Assembly (NCBI GenBank): GCA_027886175.1
Contig: JAJNNQ010000100.1
Coordinates: 2,829,501-2,893,500 of the forward strand
Direction of reading: 5' to 3'
DNA from: Phylloscopus collybita
Taxonomy: Eukaryota > Chordata > Aves > Passeriformes > Phylloscopidae
DNA: 64,000 nucleotides
In this document: positions 26,606 to 40,000 of the stretch, piece after piece
Layout of the letters: each line of letters starts with the position of its first letter
Position numbering within the stretch: position 1 is the first letter of the stretch
Translations under genes and position numbers: made by a program
The notes under the pieces: generated by a model
Databases searched by the model: none
Told to the model about the DNA's origin: nothing
Seen by the model: only the letters and a program-made list of their open reading frames with translations

Positions 26606-27545
26606 TCCCAGGTTGCTCTGATTCACCCAACTTCTGATAAATATTCCAACTCCAGTCTTTAAATGAACTAAATTTTTGCAGAGGAGCTGCAGATCCTTTG
26701 GCAAATTTCACCGAGGGACTCACTGTGCCATCAACAGGGATTTCCTCTCCTCAGACACTTCTCCAGGACATCTCAGAGATCCCCAGGACCTCTGGAACCA
26801 GCACCAGAGAGCAAATGGCAACTGTAGGGGTCAAACCACCTCGGTTTAATCATGGAAAGGGATGTGAGGACACTGGCAGTGCCACTTGGCTTCAGCAGTG
26901 AGAACAGCAGCCTGAGCACAGACCTTCCTTTATTTCAAGCAGCAAGACTCAAACCCCCCTGGAACGGCACAGAAAGTGCAGCTCTGTGGCTCAGCTCAGC
27001 TCCAGGCTAATTACTGCAAAAATAAGCAAACACACCTGGGAAAGCAGGATGACACAGCCTGGAAAGTTTTGCAGGGACTTTGGGCTACCAGGAGTTCATT
27101 TGGAGCAGAATTTGCTGCAGCAATCGTGTGGGGGGGATGAAGGGAAGTCACTGCAGAGCAGCAGCTCCAGGCATTGCCTCCTCCAGAGGGATGGAAACGC
27201 CACGCTCCGGAGCCTGAGCAGTGCAGGTGCCTGGAAACACTCGGAAAACACGAGACCCCTCTGGAAAAAACACGACTGTGGCTCTTGTCTGAACAATTAT
27301 TCACTCTGAAATCTGAAGGAGTGGCAGCCAGGGGTATGTTAATGCTTGGACGTGTGGCAGCTCTTTCACCACATGAATGTTTGCCTTCCTCCCCTGCCCT
27401 GTTTCTGATCCCACCTAACTGCCCCGTGTGTTTGCTTTATTCTTTAAGGAAAGGTAAAGCTGGCTTGGCTCAAAGTGTGGGGTGGGTGGATGGTAACACC
27501 TCTGTGTGACTTGGGGACCTCTGGAGGTGGCACATTTGGGGAAAG
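26606..27545. other. Intergenic DNA, no gene recognised
   Basis: Unique sequence. Only short overlapping frames occur on both strands. Confidence 0.5.
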
Positions 27546-28256
27546 AATTCGGTTTCACATCCTGTCTCCCAGAGCAGGAGCTGTGCTTTGTCCCTGGCAT
27601 GTGCTGGAAAGTTATGGAGCAGGAGAACAGTGGGATTAAAGGCTCCAGGTATCCCCTGGGAGACAAAATTCCCGTTGGGAACATCACTTCTGTCCCACAG
27701 AAAAGCCCAACAGGGGCTTGGTTGGGGTTTTCTGAGAGCTTTTGCTGAGTTTTTGGCCTGTGCTTCTGTTGTTTTCCAAAGGGGGTGGGAATCACCCATT
27801 GCCTCCAATCTATCAGGAGCCATCTCTGCCTTCCCATCTGTAAAACGTGGATGCTCCTGGGGCAAAATTCTGTGAAAATTCTGGGGAAAAAATTCTCTTT
27901 TGTGCCTTGTCTCCCAGAGCAGGAGCTGTGCTTTGTCCCTGGCATGAGCTGGGTGCCTCGATGGAAAGCTCTGGAGCAGGAGGAGCAGTGGGATTAAAGG
28001 CTCCCAGAGCCACTCTGATGCTCCTGGTATCAAAATTCCCATTGGGAACATCAGTTCTGTCCCACAGAAAAGCCCAACAGGGGCTTGGTTGAGGTTTTTT
28101 GAGAGCTTTTGCTGAGTTCTTGGCCTGTGCTCCTGTTGTTTTCCAAAGGGGTGGGAATCAGCAGTTGCCTCCAGTCTATCAGGAGCCATCTCTGCCTTCC
28201 CCTCTGTAAAACGTGGATGTTCCTGGGGCTGCAGCAGAGATGGACCAGAGATAGAT
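27546..28256. repeat. Two-copy tandem duplication, unit about 345-366 bp
   Basis: Copy 1 (27546-27895) and copy 2 (27896-28256) share long blocks such as 'agcaggagctgtgctttgtc', 'gtcccacagaaaagcccaac' and 'atcaggagccatctctgcct'. The offset grows from 345 to 366 bases because copy 2 carries a small insertion near 28000. The copies are diverged, so the duplication is not recent. Confidence 0.9.
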
Positions 28257-30651
28257 CCACATCCTGAACTCATTTCTCCCAGGCACTTCAGTGGGATGCC
28301 CAGCCCAGAACAATGGCAGGATACACGACCCTAAACATTTCTGCAGGGCTTTGAAAGATGAAAAGCAGGCACTTTGCTACCTATGTCAAGAGGAGGGGCA
28401 GGGAAACGTTCCATGATGTTTATAGCAGCCATCACGGACATTACACATGGAAACATGGGAAATGCTGCCCTTTTCTGGGAGGGAGATAATCTTTAAGAGA
28501 TGGCAACCAGGAAATCAAAGCATTTGGTACACAACAGCCTCCCGAGCAGGGGGGTTTGCCCCAGGAACCTGGCCACGGCCACAGATGTTTCCTCCAGAGC
28601 CAGAAGTGCAGCGAGGGGCTGCTCCTTCGGAGGAACCGGAATGAGAGAAATCCCTGCACACGCTTTTCCTCCCCCTCCTCACCCCTGTGGAGAAAAAAAC
28701 CACAGCCCCAGTGCTGGATTTTTCAATGGAAACATTCCCCTAAAAGCCATTCGTTTCTCCCTTTGGAGCACTAGAAGATGATGAAATAAAAAAAGCATAC
28801 ACAAATGAAAAAAAAAAAAAAAAGGCATGACTTAACCATCCCTTTCCTAATTTTTTTTTTTTTTAAAATTAATGGGATAAAACCTCTGTCCTTCCAAGCT
28901 GCTTATTGGGAGGGGATCAGGGAGATGCTGGAGGGCTGGATGTGGACCTGGATGTGAGATCCAAGAAAAAAAAGCCTTGATAGTAAGAGATCTTTTTTTT
29001 TTTTCTCCCCTTTTTCCTTCCTTGGAAACAAACAGTCTCTGACTCTTGTAACACAGAGCCTACCCAGCAACCCAGCTTGTTTACTGTTGTCTTTGGTGGC
29101 TTGAAGCTGTGTGGCCTTGTCCCTGTTCCAGGAAATGCATGGACATGGCTGGCTGAAGGAAAACCCTCACGCCTGTGCACTTTCAGGGGTGGCACGGAGC
29201 CACCTCGGCCTCATTGTTAGCAGATTGCAGCGTTGCCTCACTGCTCTGTGCCACACACCACGCTGCCACTGATGGCCTCCAACAACAAAAAAAAACCCTT
29301 CCAAAGTCACCCTGTTCACCACTGTGGAGCTGGTGGAGGTTCCATTCATCCCATGCTGGTTTCCCTCCACGTTTCTCCCACCAATGAGGGTAGGGAGAAT
29401 GGTCCTGGGAAGGTCACGTCCTTCATGGAACACCTTGGTGGGCCCTGCTGATCCCAAACCCTCCCAGCTCCAGGGGCTCACTCCAGACCAGCATCTTCCC
29501 CTGCTGAACCCTCAAAGAGGGGAGAGCAGCCACAACAGCTCAACAACGGCATCCCAAATGTTTGGGCCATGAAAGGAGCTGGAAAGAATGTGCCTGACCA
29601 CATGACAGGCGAGGACATGGGGCTGTGCAGAGAACAGAGAGCCCTCAGCTTGAATTCTTCACAACAAAGTTGGCTCAGGAAAGCATTTCCCATTGTACTG
29701 CTGAACGGTTCTGCTCAGCACAGAGCTCTGCTGCTGCTGCTGCACCCAAGGCTGTGCTAGGGATCACTTCACTCCCTATTAAAAGCAGAGCAGAGATCTA
29801 TCAGCAGCATTTCAGACTTTTCTGCAGCATCCAGCCACTGCTGATGACTTTCTGACCAGGCTGGGATCCTCCTGGGATGAGGCACATTTTGTATCTCTGT
29901 GCACAGGGCACAGCCACAGCAGGTACAGAATGAGGAATTGTGACCTGAGTAAGCATTCTGCTCTTCAAAGGCTGTTAATTCAGTCAGAGAATATCTCAGG
30001 GTAGGGATTTTATGGTTTGGTTGTTGGTATCTTGCATATAACCTTGGTCTGGGCCAAAGTAAAACATAAGCAGGCTTCGATTCCTGGAGATTTTCTTCCA
30101 AGATCAGAACCCAAGAATTCAACAAAATCTCTTGCATTTCAGAGTTTTGTGGACTTACAGAAATCCCTCCTGACTTTGCTCTAAGTGATGCCTTCCTGAG
30201 CAGGCAGAGAGCCTGGAACAACAGCTCTGAGAGAGGCAGACTGCCCCATTCACTTTTTCTACACAATCTGCTGCTTCCTCTAGGGTCAGCCCACAAGAGA
30301 AAACCCACATCACACAGCCAGAGACACCAGAAGGCCTGTGCAGGGCTGTGCCTTGGCCACTCTTGTGTTTAATTCATTTAATTTAATTCAACAGCAGTGT
30401 GGCAGCTGGCACTGAAATGTGTTTTTAGCTGAAGAGGAGCAGCACCAAGAGCCCCATCCCTGCCCCTGCTTCCCTGACTCTCCAAGGCAGAACTGCACTG
30501 ATTCCAGAGAGGGATTTACTGACTGAGATGGCAGCACTGAAAGACCTTGACGTTGATCAAAAAGACAAGGATCACTGCAGCATTTCCCCAGTCCATTTAA
30601 AATGTTAATTAGCTTAAGCTTACAGTAATTATTTTTTGTCCTAACTACAGT
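28257..30651. other. Intergenic DNA, no gene recognised
   Basis: Unique sequence with poly(A) runs at about 28808-28825 and poly(T) at about 28851-28866 and 28992-29005. No coding or RNA features can be supported. Confidence 0.5.
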
Positions 30652-30842
30652 TCATAGAATGATAAAAGCTGAAAAAGAGCTCCAGGATCATCAAATCTGA
30701 TCTGTGACCCATCCCCACCTTGTCACCAGCCCAGAGCACTGAGTGGCATCTCCTTGGACACCTCCACCACCTCCCTGAGCACCCTTTCCATGAGGAAATT
30801 CCTCCTGATTATTCCCAACCTAGTCAGCATCTCCTCGTAGCA
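30652..30842 (-). mobile_element. CR1 LINE fragment
   Basis: A diverged minus-strand CR1 3' region: 'aatgataaaagctgaaaaag', then 'gatcatcaaatctgatctg', the 'cagagcactgagtggc' block and 'cacctccaccacctccctga'. Confidence 0.75.
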
Positions 30843-31625
30843 TGGTTTGGAGTTTAACTCTCAGTTGGGAAAGCAGCAGGATATTGGGTAAATACAGGGA
30901 AATGTGGCCTTGAAACACATGACAGAAAAAAAGGGGAGAGGTTGGAAAGAGCCAAGATTTTGGACACTGGTCACCTGTGGGCTTCACCCAGAACCACAAC
31001 TGCAAACAGAAAAACATGCAGATGTTTGTCCAAACAAAACTGGGCCCTGGCTGCAGGCTGGGCTGACAGGAAAGCAAGCAAAGTTACCACAATTACAGAA
31101 CACATCAACAGATCTGCACTGAAACTTCAGATGGGAAGAAAGGAAAGAAGGGAGAGGATGTGAGTGCCACAAATGTGACCAGAAAAGGGTGGTTCCACCT
31201 GAAATGCGACAGGGGAAGTTTGAGATGCTGGAAGTTTTCCTTGGCAGAGTAACTGGTTTTTAACTGCTAAGGTCACCTGGACATCTTCAGCAGAGCAAGA
31301 AATATCCCAGAGTCAAAAGGAACAGCAAATGATGCCATTACTCAATTTGCCATCATTTAGAAAGGGCAGGCAGGGATGGATAATTATTTTTTTTTTGCTT
31401 TTCTTTCCTCTGCTTTGGAAGCTGATGATGCAGTGAGTGTGTTTGGGTAGTAACATAACCCTGACTCTCAGCCTTGAATGCACAAGCCCTGAAATGAGAC
31501 CCAGAGGGTTGTGCAGTGCTTGTCTGCACTTGGCCTGAGCGATACTGGAGATCATTTGGAGCTGTACAAAGGATGGAATGGAACTGCTGATTTTTTCCAG
31601 ACCCTTTGTTGACCTTACAAGAAGT

Positions 31626-32126
31626 TCACAGAATGACAGAATGGTTTGGGTTGGAAGGGATCTGAAAGATCATCTTGCTCCAAGCCCTGTGCTGTGAACA
31701 AGGACACCTTCCACTGTTCCAGGCTGCTCCAAGCCCCGTCCAACCTGGCCTTGGACACTTCCAGGGGCAGCCACAGCTTTTCTGGGCACCTGTGCCAGGG
31801 CCTCAGCACCCTCACAGGGGAGAACTTCTCCCTATTATCCCATCCAACCCTGCCCTATGTCAGTGTGAAGCCATTCCCCTTGTCCTGTCACTCCCTTGCC
31901 CAATGTCCCTCTCCATTTGGAGGAGGTGTCACTCCCATTTGGGAAGCCACCCTGAGCTCACCCCCAAGCCTTCCTTCCTCCAGGCTGAACAATCCCAGTT
32001 CTCTCTCCCTTTCCTCCCAGCAGAGCTGCTCCATCCCTCTGCTCATCCTGCTGCCTCCTCTGGGCTCTGTCTAACAGCTCCATGTCCTTCCTGTGCTGGG
32101 CTCCAGGGCTGGAGGTAGCTCCAAAG
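31626..32126 (-). mobile_element. CR1 LINE fragment, about 500 bp
   Basis: The longest CR1 minus-strand copy here. It starts with 'cagaatggtttgggttggaa', runs through 'gctccaagccccgtccaacc', 'ggccttggacacttccagg' and 'aacttctccctattatccc', and ends in the upstream 'ctccagggctggaggtagc' part. It ends about 50 bases beyond the MTHFSD poly(A) signal. Confidence 0.9.
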
Positions 32127-32175
32127 CTTTCCTTGAGCCCTTCCCTACAGAGCCACATGACAACGATGAGAACGT

Positions 32176-32181
32176 TTTATT
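32176..32181 (-). terminator. MTHFSD: Poly(A) signal of MTHFSD (likely)
   Basis: AATAAA on the minus strand (TTTATT on plus), about 1.33 kb after the MTHFSD stop codon. It is the first canonical signal I find downstream, just before a CR1 insertion. Confidence 0.5.
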
Positions 32182-32695
32182 TCATACTGAACAAATGGCT
32201 GACCCTCGAGGCATAATAATCTGCTTAAAATATACTTAACAGTACTCCCTGGTTAAAAAAAAAAAAAAAGTTTCCAACTCTTAACTTTAAAAAAAAAATC
32301 CATTTAGATGCTTACTTTGACTACATGCCCAGCATCACTGGCAAAAGTGCTTCTGTTTAGAAAGGATGGCTGGGCCAAAATTCAACTTTTTCAGGAATAG
32401 GAAACCCAAGGGGAAAAAAAAAAAAAAAAAGGTAATAAGAGCCATAGCAGATAAATCATTATTGGCCATTCCACTGGAAGGGAATGTTCATGGCCAGGAC
32501 AGTGCCTGGGAGCACTTTCACCTGGAGGAATTGTGTGCTGCTGTCTCACCCTCCTCGCTGATGATGTGGAAGAGCATCAGGGATGGTGAGAAAGGCACAG
32601 AGGCTTTGCTACAACCTCCAGCAAATTCCCAAAGAATTCCATGCCAGACTAAGCACCAACAAGTTCTGACCATGGGGTGCCTGCTTTTCATTTCC

Positions 32696-32753
<58 letters not shown>

Positions 32754-33510
32754 TATGATGATGTTATTTCACAGAGGCAAAGGAATCACATCCCATTGTA
32801 AGAGACAATCAGGAAAAGCAGCTATTTTATCATAATCTGATCCATCAGAAAGGCACTTTTGGGGGAAAGTTGAGAAAACTGGGATTTGCTTTCCTCTGAA
32901 ATAAGAAGATTTACCAAGAGCTGATGGAGCAAAAAGCTGAGAAAACAGTTCCCACCTTTCCCACCTGCTGTCACCAGCTCTTACTAGAACTAAGCCAGTT
33001 TTCCCACAGCCACTCTTCCAGGCACAAAAAAGACAATCTCTCTCTCCCTGGCCATTTTTGCAAAAATTACATTTAAAACTCCCATCAGGCAAAGCCCATT
33101 TTTTAGCAAACAGAATTGTAACCCTCAGGACAGATTTCTTCAGATTTCTGTGAGGCTTTTAACCTCACAGGTATAAAGGGGCAGGTGTAACCTTAATGAC
33201 TGACTGGAACCACCCTGCTGCAGGTGCCAAGGGGCAGGGCTTTAAGCCAGGCTTAACAAAAACACCCAAGAACACCAAAATCCCAGTGTGGCTACTTGGT
33301 GGGCAACTGTTTGTAGAGAAATGGCTCCTCTCTCACCTGTGGGGACAAACCTTTGCACGTCCCAGTGCAGGAGTGAGGAAAGTTTGTGCAGAAATTCAGT
33401 TTTGTTGAACCTGAGGCTTACTAAAAACCTTAAAACTTCAGGCTGGCTTCTCACAAAACAATGAAAACACATTTTTTTTACCTTTGTTTTTTTTTTTTTC
33501 TCCACCAGAC
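32182..33510 (-). other. MTHFSD: MTHFSD 3'UTR (probable)
   Basis: Lies between the stop codon and the likely poly(A) signal. It contains an (ATT)n microsatellite at 32697-32752 and poly(A) runs on the plus strand. Its length is inferred; an earlier non-canonical poly(A) site is possible. Confidence 0.45.
32697..32752. repeat. (ATT)n microsatellite, about 18 units
   Basis: A perfect trinucleotide run within the probable MTHFSD 3'UTR. Confidence 0.97.
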
Positions 33511-34026
33511 TCATTTGTGACTATTGATTTCTCCTTGCCCTTTGCTCCTCTGGCTCTTGGCCAGCTCTGCTCTCAGAGCATTGCCCCCAAGGCTCAGGCC
33601 CTGCAAGGAGGACACAGCTCTGTCTGCAGATCCCTGATCCCTGTAATCCAGGAAAGCTCTGTGCTGTGCTCCCTGCCAGCTCAACCGGACAGGAACCACC
33701 TGCAGCTCCCTCAGAGCACTTTTCAGCTCGCTCACTCTCAGGCTGCCAGGCAAGTTCCCCACATACACCCTGGTAATTGTGTCAGATCCCTCGAATTTGG
33801 GATTTACAGGATCACTTTCCACGTGGGGTTGTCCCACTGGAGCTGAGCCTGGAGCAGCCCATGGTTGGGCATTTGCTGCCATCACCTTCTGGTTTGAAAT
33901 TGCAGCTCTGTTGGCGTTTGCCAAGGCTGGATGTTCATCTTGGAGGGTGACATCCTTGCCAGCCTGCTTCTCCCTGCATCGAAGAGTCTTTAGGATGGGG
34001 ATTTTTCCCAGCATCTCAGAGCTGAC
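33511..34026 (-). CDS. MTHFSD: MTHFSD coding exon 7 (last)
   Basis: Starts after a TTTTAG acceptor. It encodes [29 protein letters not shown], a variable linker (about residues 262-315) and the whole RRM, ending in EINSHK and a stop. The linker differs most from mammals. Confidence 0.95.
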   Translation of the reverse strand, partial: VSSEMLGKIPILKTLRCREKQAGKDVTLQDEHPALANANRAAISNQKVMAANAQPWAAPGSAPVGQPHVESDPVNPKFEGSDTITRVYVGNLPGSLRVSELKSALRELQVVPVRLSWQGAQHRAFLDYRDQGSADRAVSSLQGLSLGGNALRAELAKSQRSKGQGEINSHK

Positions 34027-37000
34027 CTAAAAAGGAGGAAGATGGATGTAATTATTATTATTAAAGGATTTCTTGCCTTCCAGAAAAAGACGATGAGCAT
34101 CAGGGCTCGTTTGTGCCATAAAAAGAGAGGAACCTTATTATCCTGCTGCCATGCAGCATGCCAGAGCATTCCAAATGTTCCTAATTGCTGGCCTGATTGG
34201 GAAGTCTCTCCCTAAATACACTCTGCAGGACAAAAATAAACATTAGTGACTCTTGAAGCGAGCAGCACGACGTGGATCCAGCAGACAAATCCCAACCAAA
34301 GCCAGGACTGGTCCACGCTGACATTTATTTATCCGAGTGCTTTCAGATCTGCATTCTCCTTGTTGTCCCTCCGTGTTTGCTTTGACTGAGGGCCCGTGCT
34401 CCTGCCCTGGCAGAATCCTACACAAGCCCTGCTCTGGCAGAATCCACCCCAATCCCTCAGACACCTCCACTCTGCAGAGCTCTTTTGCCCCAGCACAGGA
34501 TATCCCCGTGGGCTGGGTCACACACTGGTGGAAGCTGCAACGGGAGCGTGCCTTGGAGCAGGGCTGCTATGGATGTGGGCCCAGCTGGAGGCACATCCCC
34601 TGCCTGGGACACATCCCCTGCCTGGGACACATCCCCTGCCTGGGGCACATCCCCTGCTTGGGGCACATCCCCTGCCTGGGACACATCCCCTGCCTGGGGC
34701 ACATCCCCTCTGTGCCACCCGACCTCCCACAGCACCCACAGCTGCTCAGATCCCCCAGGGCTCTGCTGGGCTGGAGCAGGGAACGGGAGCGCTCGGACAC
34801 AGCACACTGTGAGCCTGTGATTCCATCCATCCATCCATCCATGCCTTGCTCCCAAAGAGCTTTTCTGGAAGGGCTCTTCCTCTCAACAGCTGAACCCCAT
34901 CCATGTGAGGCATGAGATGCCCCAGGCTGCACTCAGACACTGGCAGGAAATGCAGTGGTTCCCCAGCTCATGTGGTCGAGCTCTTGGCTTGCACGCTGCG
35001 CTTGGAAGGAGGAGGAATTCCTGCTTGGCTGCTGGACAAATCCAACATCCATCAACACCAGATTCGATGCTGAAATTTAGGGTGCAAAACAGAGCCTGGG
35101 GAAGCAATGCCTGAGCTAGCAGAGAGCCAGGCTAGTAGCCCAGGATGAGAGTGGGCCACTCTAGCAGGGCACGCTCAGCAGGCTGGACTGCAGCAGCAGC
35201 AGTCCATCCCAGCCTGCAGATCCTCCAGCTCAGACCTCACCCATCCCAGAGCCTCTGAATTCCTGCTCCTACAGTTACAGTCACAGCCACTCTGGATCTG
35301 CACAACATCAAGCTCAGCTCTCTGGGGACAGGAGCCCAGCTCTGAAGTGACTCGAGGAAAAGCCAAGCCAGGGTGGGGGCAATGTCATGATGAGGTGACA
35401 GGAAAGTCACTCAACAGAATTCTCTTAATGCTTCCAGGGCTGATCTTCTGAAGAGCAAACAAGCAGGTTTTATTTCAGGCTGGAACTAAATAAAAATTTT
35501 ATTTCCATAAAGCCTGTGCTAGTTCTGCTAACACAACATCAAACAGCAAAGATTTGCTCTGAGGACTTGCTCCAGGAGCCTCCACACTCCGAAAGGTGCA
35601 GATCATTTTCAGATTTTACAGAGTTACCACTCTCTGGATTCTGGGGCCGATTTGTTTTTCTCAGCCAAGAATTCCAAGTGCTGTGTTTGACAGCAAACTC
35701 CCCTTCCCTGAGTGATACAACATCAAACCAAAGGCTGAAGGATCTCACTTTGTTTGTCCTGGCCAACAATTAAGAACATTCGTTGTCCTCTGTCAAATTC
35801 TGATGTGAAATGTAAGCTCTTTGCTAATTAAACCAAACAGGAAAAACATTTTTCTGTTTCTCATGCAACCAATCACTCCTGGGCCCAAGGCACAACTTCA
35901 ACCTCTTCCCAAGAACAGCTCCTTTCATCCTGAAATCCAACTCAGTTGCCAAGGCATGGGCTGGGTGTTTGGTTAGAAAGGGAAACACTACCAAGGGCAA
36001 ACCCTCAGGGCTTTGGAGATGAGGGCAATCAGGGATGGGCACTGAGAGGAGAAACCCCGGAATTCCCAGGCTTTCAAGGGCAGGATTTAGATAATCCAGG
36101 GAACAGCACAAACTCTAGGAGACTTCTACAAGGCATCTCCTGTCACTAAAGAGATTTTGGCATCAGACTGCAGCTCTTGGAGCTATTGTTTCAGGCTCCT
36201 GGCAAGGTCAGGAAGATGCAGTGACAACAGTGTTTATGTTTTCGGAGGAATTTCTGCACAGGAAGGGGGACTGGACATTGGAATTGTCTAGAACTGCCCA
36301 GCCAGGTGGAGGAGTCCCCATTCCTGGAGGTGTTTAAGGAAAGACAAGACATGGCACTCACTTGTCTGGCCTGGGATCAGTCACAGGTTGGACTTGATGG
36401 TTTTGGAGGTTTTTTTTCCAACCTCGGTGATTCTGGGATTTTCGTAAGGGCTATGAACTATTTTCTTTAAAGTTCTGATCAAGCACCACCATGAAGTGAT
36501 TCTGTCATTCCCTGAAAATCCAGCCCTGTGCAGACACAACAGCAACAGACCTTCACAGCACCAAAGCAACAAAGGCAGCTGATTTAGAACTTGTATTTTT
36601 TTGCACTAGCAAAGATTTGTAAAAAACATCAGACAAGTTCTGACGCTGTCAGCTGACACTCTCCTGTCACAAGAGGCACATAGGATTTTACCTTAAGGGC
36701 TTTTTGCTCTGGGGTCTAGGAGAACATTTCAGCTGGGTCAAACCTTCTAAACCCTTCCCTATTTTCTCCCACTTTTCTGCCACGGAAAGGCAGAAACTCG
36801 ATTTGGGGTTTCAATTCAACAAACAAATCCATTCATATTTTGGGGTTTTGGGGATGAGAACTGAAAGGGCAAAGGGGGCAGTGGGTGGCAGGAGAGAGGA
36901 AAAAGCTTGTTCTGCTCTGTTGCAAAAGAGCAAACAAAAGAACCCTGTAGTAGTACAATGTGTTGCTAATTACAATCATGCAAAAAATTCCTTTTGTCCT

Positions 37001-40000
37001 GTGAGCTGTGGAGGATTGCAAGGATTTATTTCCATGTGAAGAGAGGCCAAAGATATTCCTCCTCTCTTTCAAACAAGCTGCACTCTTCTGGGGGCTGTGC
37101 TGGCTGGTCCCTAGCCTTGTCCCTGTCCCTGTCCTTACTGCTTTAGGCTAACCCAGAATTTAAGGGACATTCCAGCCCAAGCCTGGTTGACCCAGCAATG
37201 TGAACATGGGCAAACCCAGCACTGGAAGCTTCCACCATCCCTCTAAAGTCAAGGTCAAAGCATTTACTGACGTTTTTAAACTTTGGATTGAGTGTTGGGG
37301 TTTAGCTCTGGTAAGGAAACCAAAGCTGAAGAAGTTTCCTATTATCCCTTGAGCACCAATTCCCAGACCAATTCCACACTTCAGCCCTCTGGGGTTGTGG
37401 GGTTGGCCAACAGAAGTGCTCATGGGTCTGTGCCATAAACTCTGAAATGATCTGGGTTAAAAATAACTCCACCAAAGACAATTAATCATTTAATAACCCT
37501 GCCTACTCCCTGCCACGGCTGGGAGAGCCTTGGGGAAAGAGGACAGCAGGCCAGATAAATTCTTCTGGCACACAATTACTGGGAAAGGAGCTGAGGAGGG
37601 AAATGTGGCCCCTTTCTGACAGAAACCTGAGCAAGAAAGGCCTGGATGCTGAGTGCCAACACAAACCTCCCAGCCCTTAACCCACAGCACCCATTGCTAC
37701 CACACCTGGTTGGATCCCAGGATGTGGTGGCAGCTGGACTCCTGCACCATCCCTGCTGGAACTCCAGGGCTCTCCTCACCCTCTGCTCCCACACAGCTCT
37801 GACCAGAGCCACTTTTGCTGGGGAGAATGAAGGATGTGTTTGTCCTCTGCAGAGTGAGTAATGCTGACCCCTGAGCCCAGGCCAAGGCAAACAGCTGACA
37901 TTTCCCTGGAAGCACTGCAATCCTGGAGTGAGGCACACAGGGAAGGGCACAGTGGACTGGGTGGGATGGGATGGGATTGGATTGGAGGCTGTCTTTATCC
38001 TGCCATTTCATTCTGCTTCCCACAGCTCCTCATCTCACTGACACAGGAACACGTGCATCCTGTGAGACCCCACCTGGAATCCCGTGCTCAGCTCTGGTGT
38101 CCCCAGCATCAGAAAAACAAGGAATGTTGGATCAAGTCCAGAGGAGGTCACAAAGTTGGAAGGAAGACTGGGACACCTTCCCTGAGAAAGCTGGAGCTGT
38201 TCAGGATGGACATTCCAGCACTTTCCAGGATCAGAACGGGCTACAAGGAAGCTGGGGAGGGACTGTTCATCACTGACAGGACAAGGGGAATGGCCTCAAA
38301 ATGGAAGGGGGGAGAATTTAGATATGGAGAAGGAATTCCTCCCTGTGAGGGTGCCCAGAGAAGCTGTGGCTGCCCCTGGATCCCTGGAAGTGTCCAAGGC
38401 CAGGCTGGACAGGGCTTGGAGCAGCCTGGGATGGTGGAAGGTGTGCAAGGGCTTGGAAAAAGATTCTCTTTCAAATCCCTTCCAAGCCAAACCATTCCAT
38501 GATTTGTGGATGGAGACTGATGCTGCTGCCCTGACAGGCTGCAAACAACCACCAAACATCTCCAGTGCTGCAGATCCATCAGCCCTTCCAAACAGGAAGG
38601 ATTTTTGTTTGCAAGGTTCACCTCTGCCCATCCTCAGAGGGCTCTGACCCCGGACTGTTCACGACCTCCAGGACAGACCCCATTTTCACGCTGTGCCCTC
38701 GTTTCCAGGAGCTCTGAGCAAACAGGGATTTGTGGCACAGACAAGGCCAGCACAGCTGAATATTTTATCATTCATTTGCACAGAATGTCCAAATATGTGC
38801 ACACAATCCAAGGGCGTATTTCTGGGAGCTGGCAGCCCGTGGAGCCTGCTGGTGTCCCTCAGGAGGGACTTATGCAACCCACACTTGGAATCCATCCGTG
38901 CCAGCTGCATTCCTGGGACTCTGCAGCCAGGCTCAGCTTTGCAAAGGTGCTGAGATGTGTGACCACGTGTGCTCCCACTATCCCAAAAAACACACCAAAG
39001 CAAAGCCTTGGCTACACTGTCCGCAGTTTCCCTCTGCTAAAGGATTTGCCAGCTTGGATGAGGGCATATTTTGAGCTTTCCTTTCCAAATATTCCATCAA
39101 AGACCCAAATCAAAAGGTCAAACCCTCTGTTTGTTGTCAGAGGGTTTCCATCTCTGCCACTGGGATTCCCCCCACCCAGTTCGTTTCATTTGAGGAAAAT
39201 TCTTTTCCTACTGCTATAAAATTCTCAGCAACTGAATTATTTCAAAACCAGAAGGAAATGCTTGGTAAAATATAGTGATTTTTCCACCAGCTACTCTAAT
39301 TTCCCTCCTCATGAACCCAAATATTTTAATTTGTCTGTACAGTTTCAATTTAAAATAAGCACAGCACAAATAACTTGATAATTGGGACAAATATAATAGC
39401 CAGTGTCCCAGATAAAGATCACAGTTACCCATAGAAAATATTAAACGAGAAAGCAAGTAGCTTCATGAATTTAGAGTTCCCAGAAACAATGGGTTGGATT
39501 TTCAAGACAGATGAAGCCAAATAATTCTCCACTGGCATCCAAATGAAGTTTCCCAGAGTGCTCAACTCTCAGCAGCTCTTGCTGTCCTCCAATAACTCAA
39601 ACTGATGTCCCAAAACTCTGACCTCAGAGGCACAAAACTTCCACAAACATCCCCCAGCGCTGTGGATTTAGAAGTGTTTCTGGAGTGCTTGACAATGCCT
39701 CTTTGGTATTGATGATATTGTGGCTCTCCCACTTCCCTGCAGGTCTTTAAACAGCACAGAACACACAAGAGCACTCCAGGAAAATGCAGCACCTCCCTGA
39801 GCATGGAAATGGAGCCGTGGATTTGTTCTCCTTCCCTCTGGAGCTGCCAAGCCAGAGTGTGCACTGCTGGCAGCACACCCTCACCACAATCCTTGGCTGG
39901 AATCCCACATTTGCAAACACCTGGATTTCAAACTCCTAAACACTATCCTGGCCTCATCCAGCCCTCTCCCACAAGGATCAACTTTTTTTTTTTTTTTTAC

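Noticed and set aside
38029..38505. Open frames in the 38 kb region as possible nested genes
   Set aside because: They translate CR1 LINE 3' non-coding sequence.
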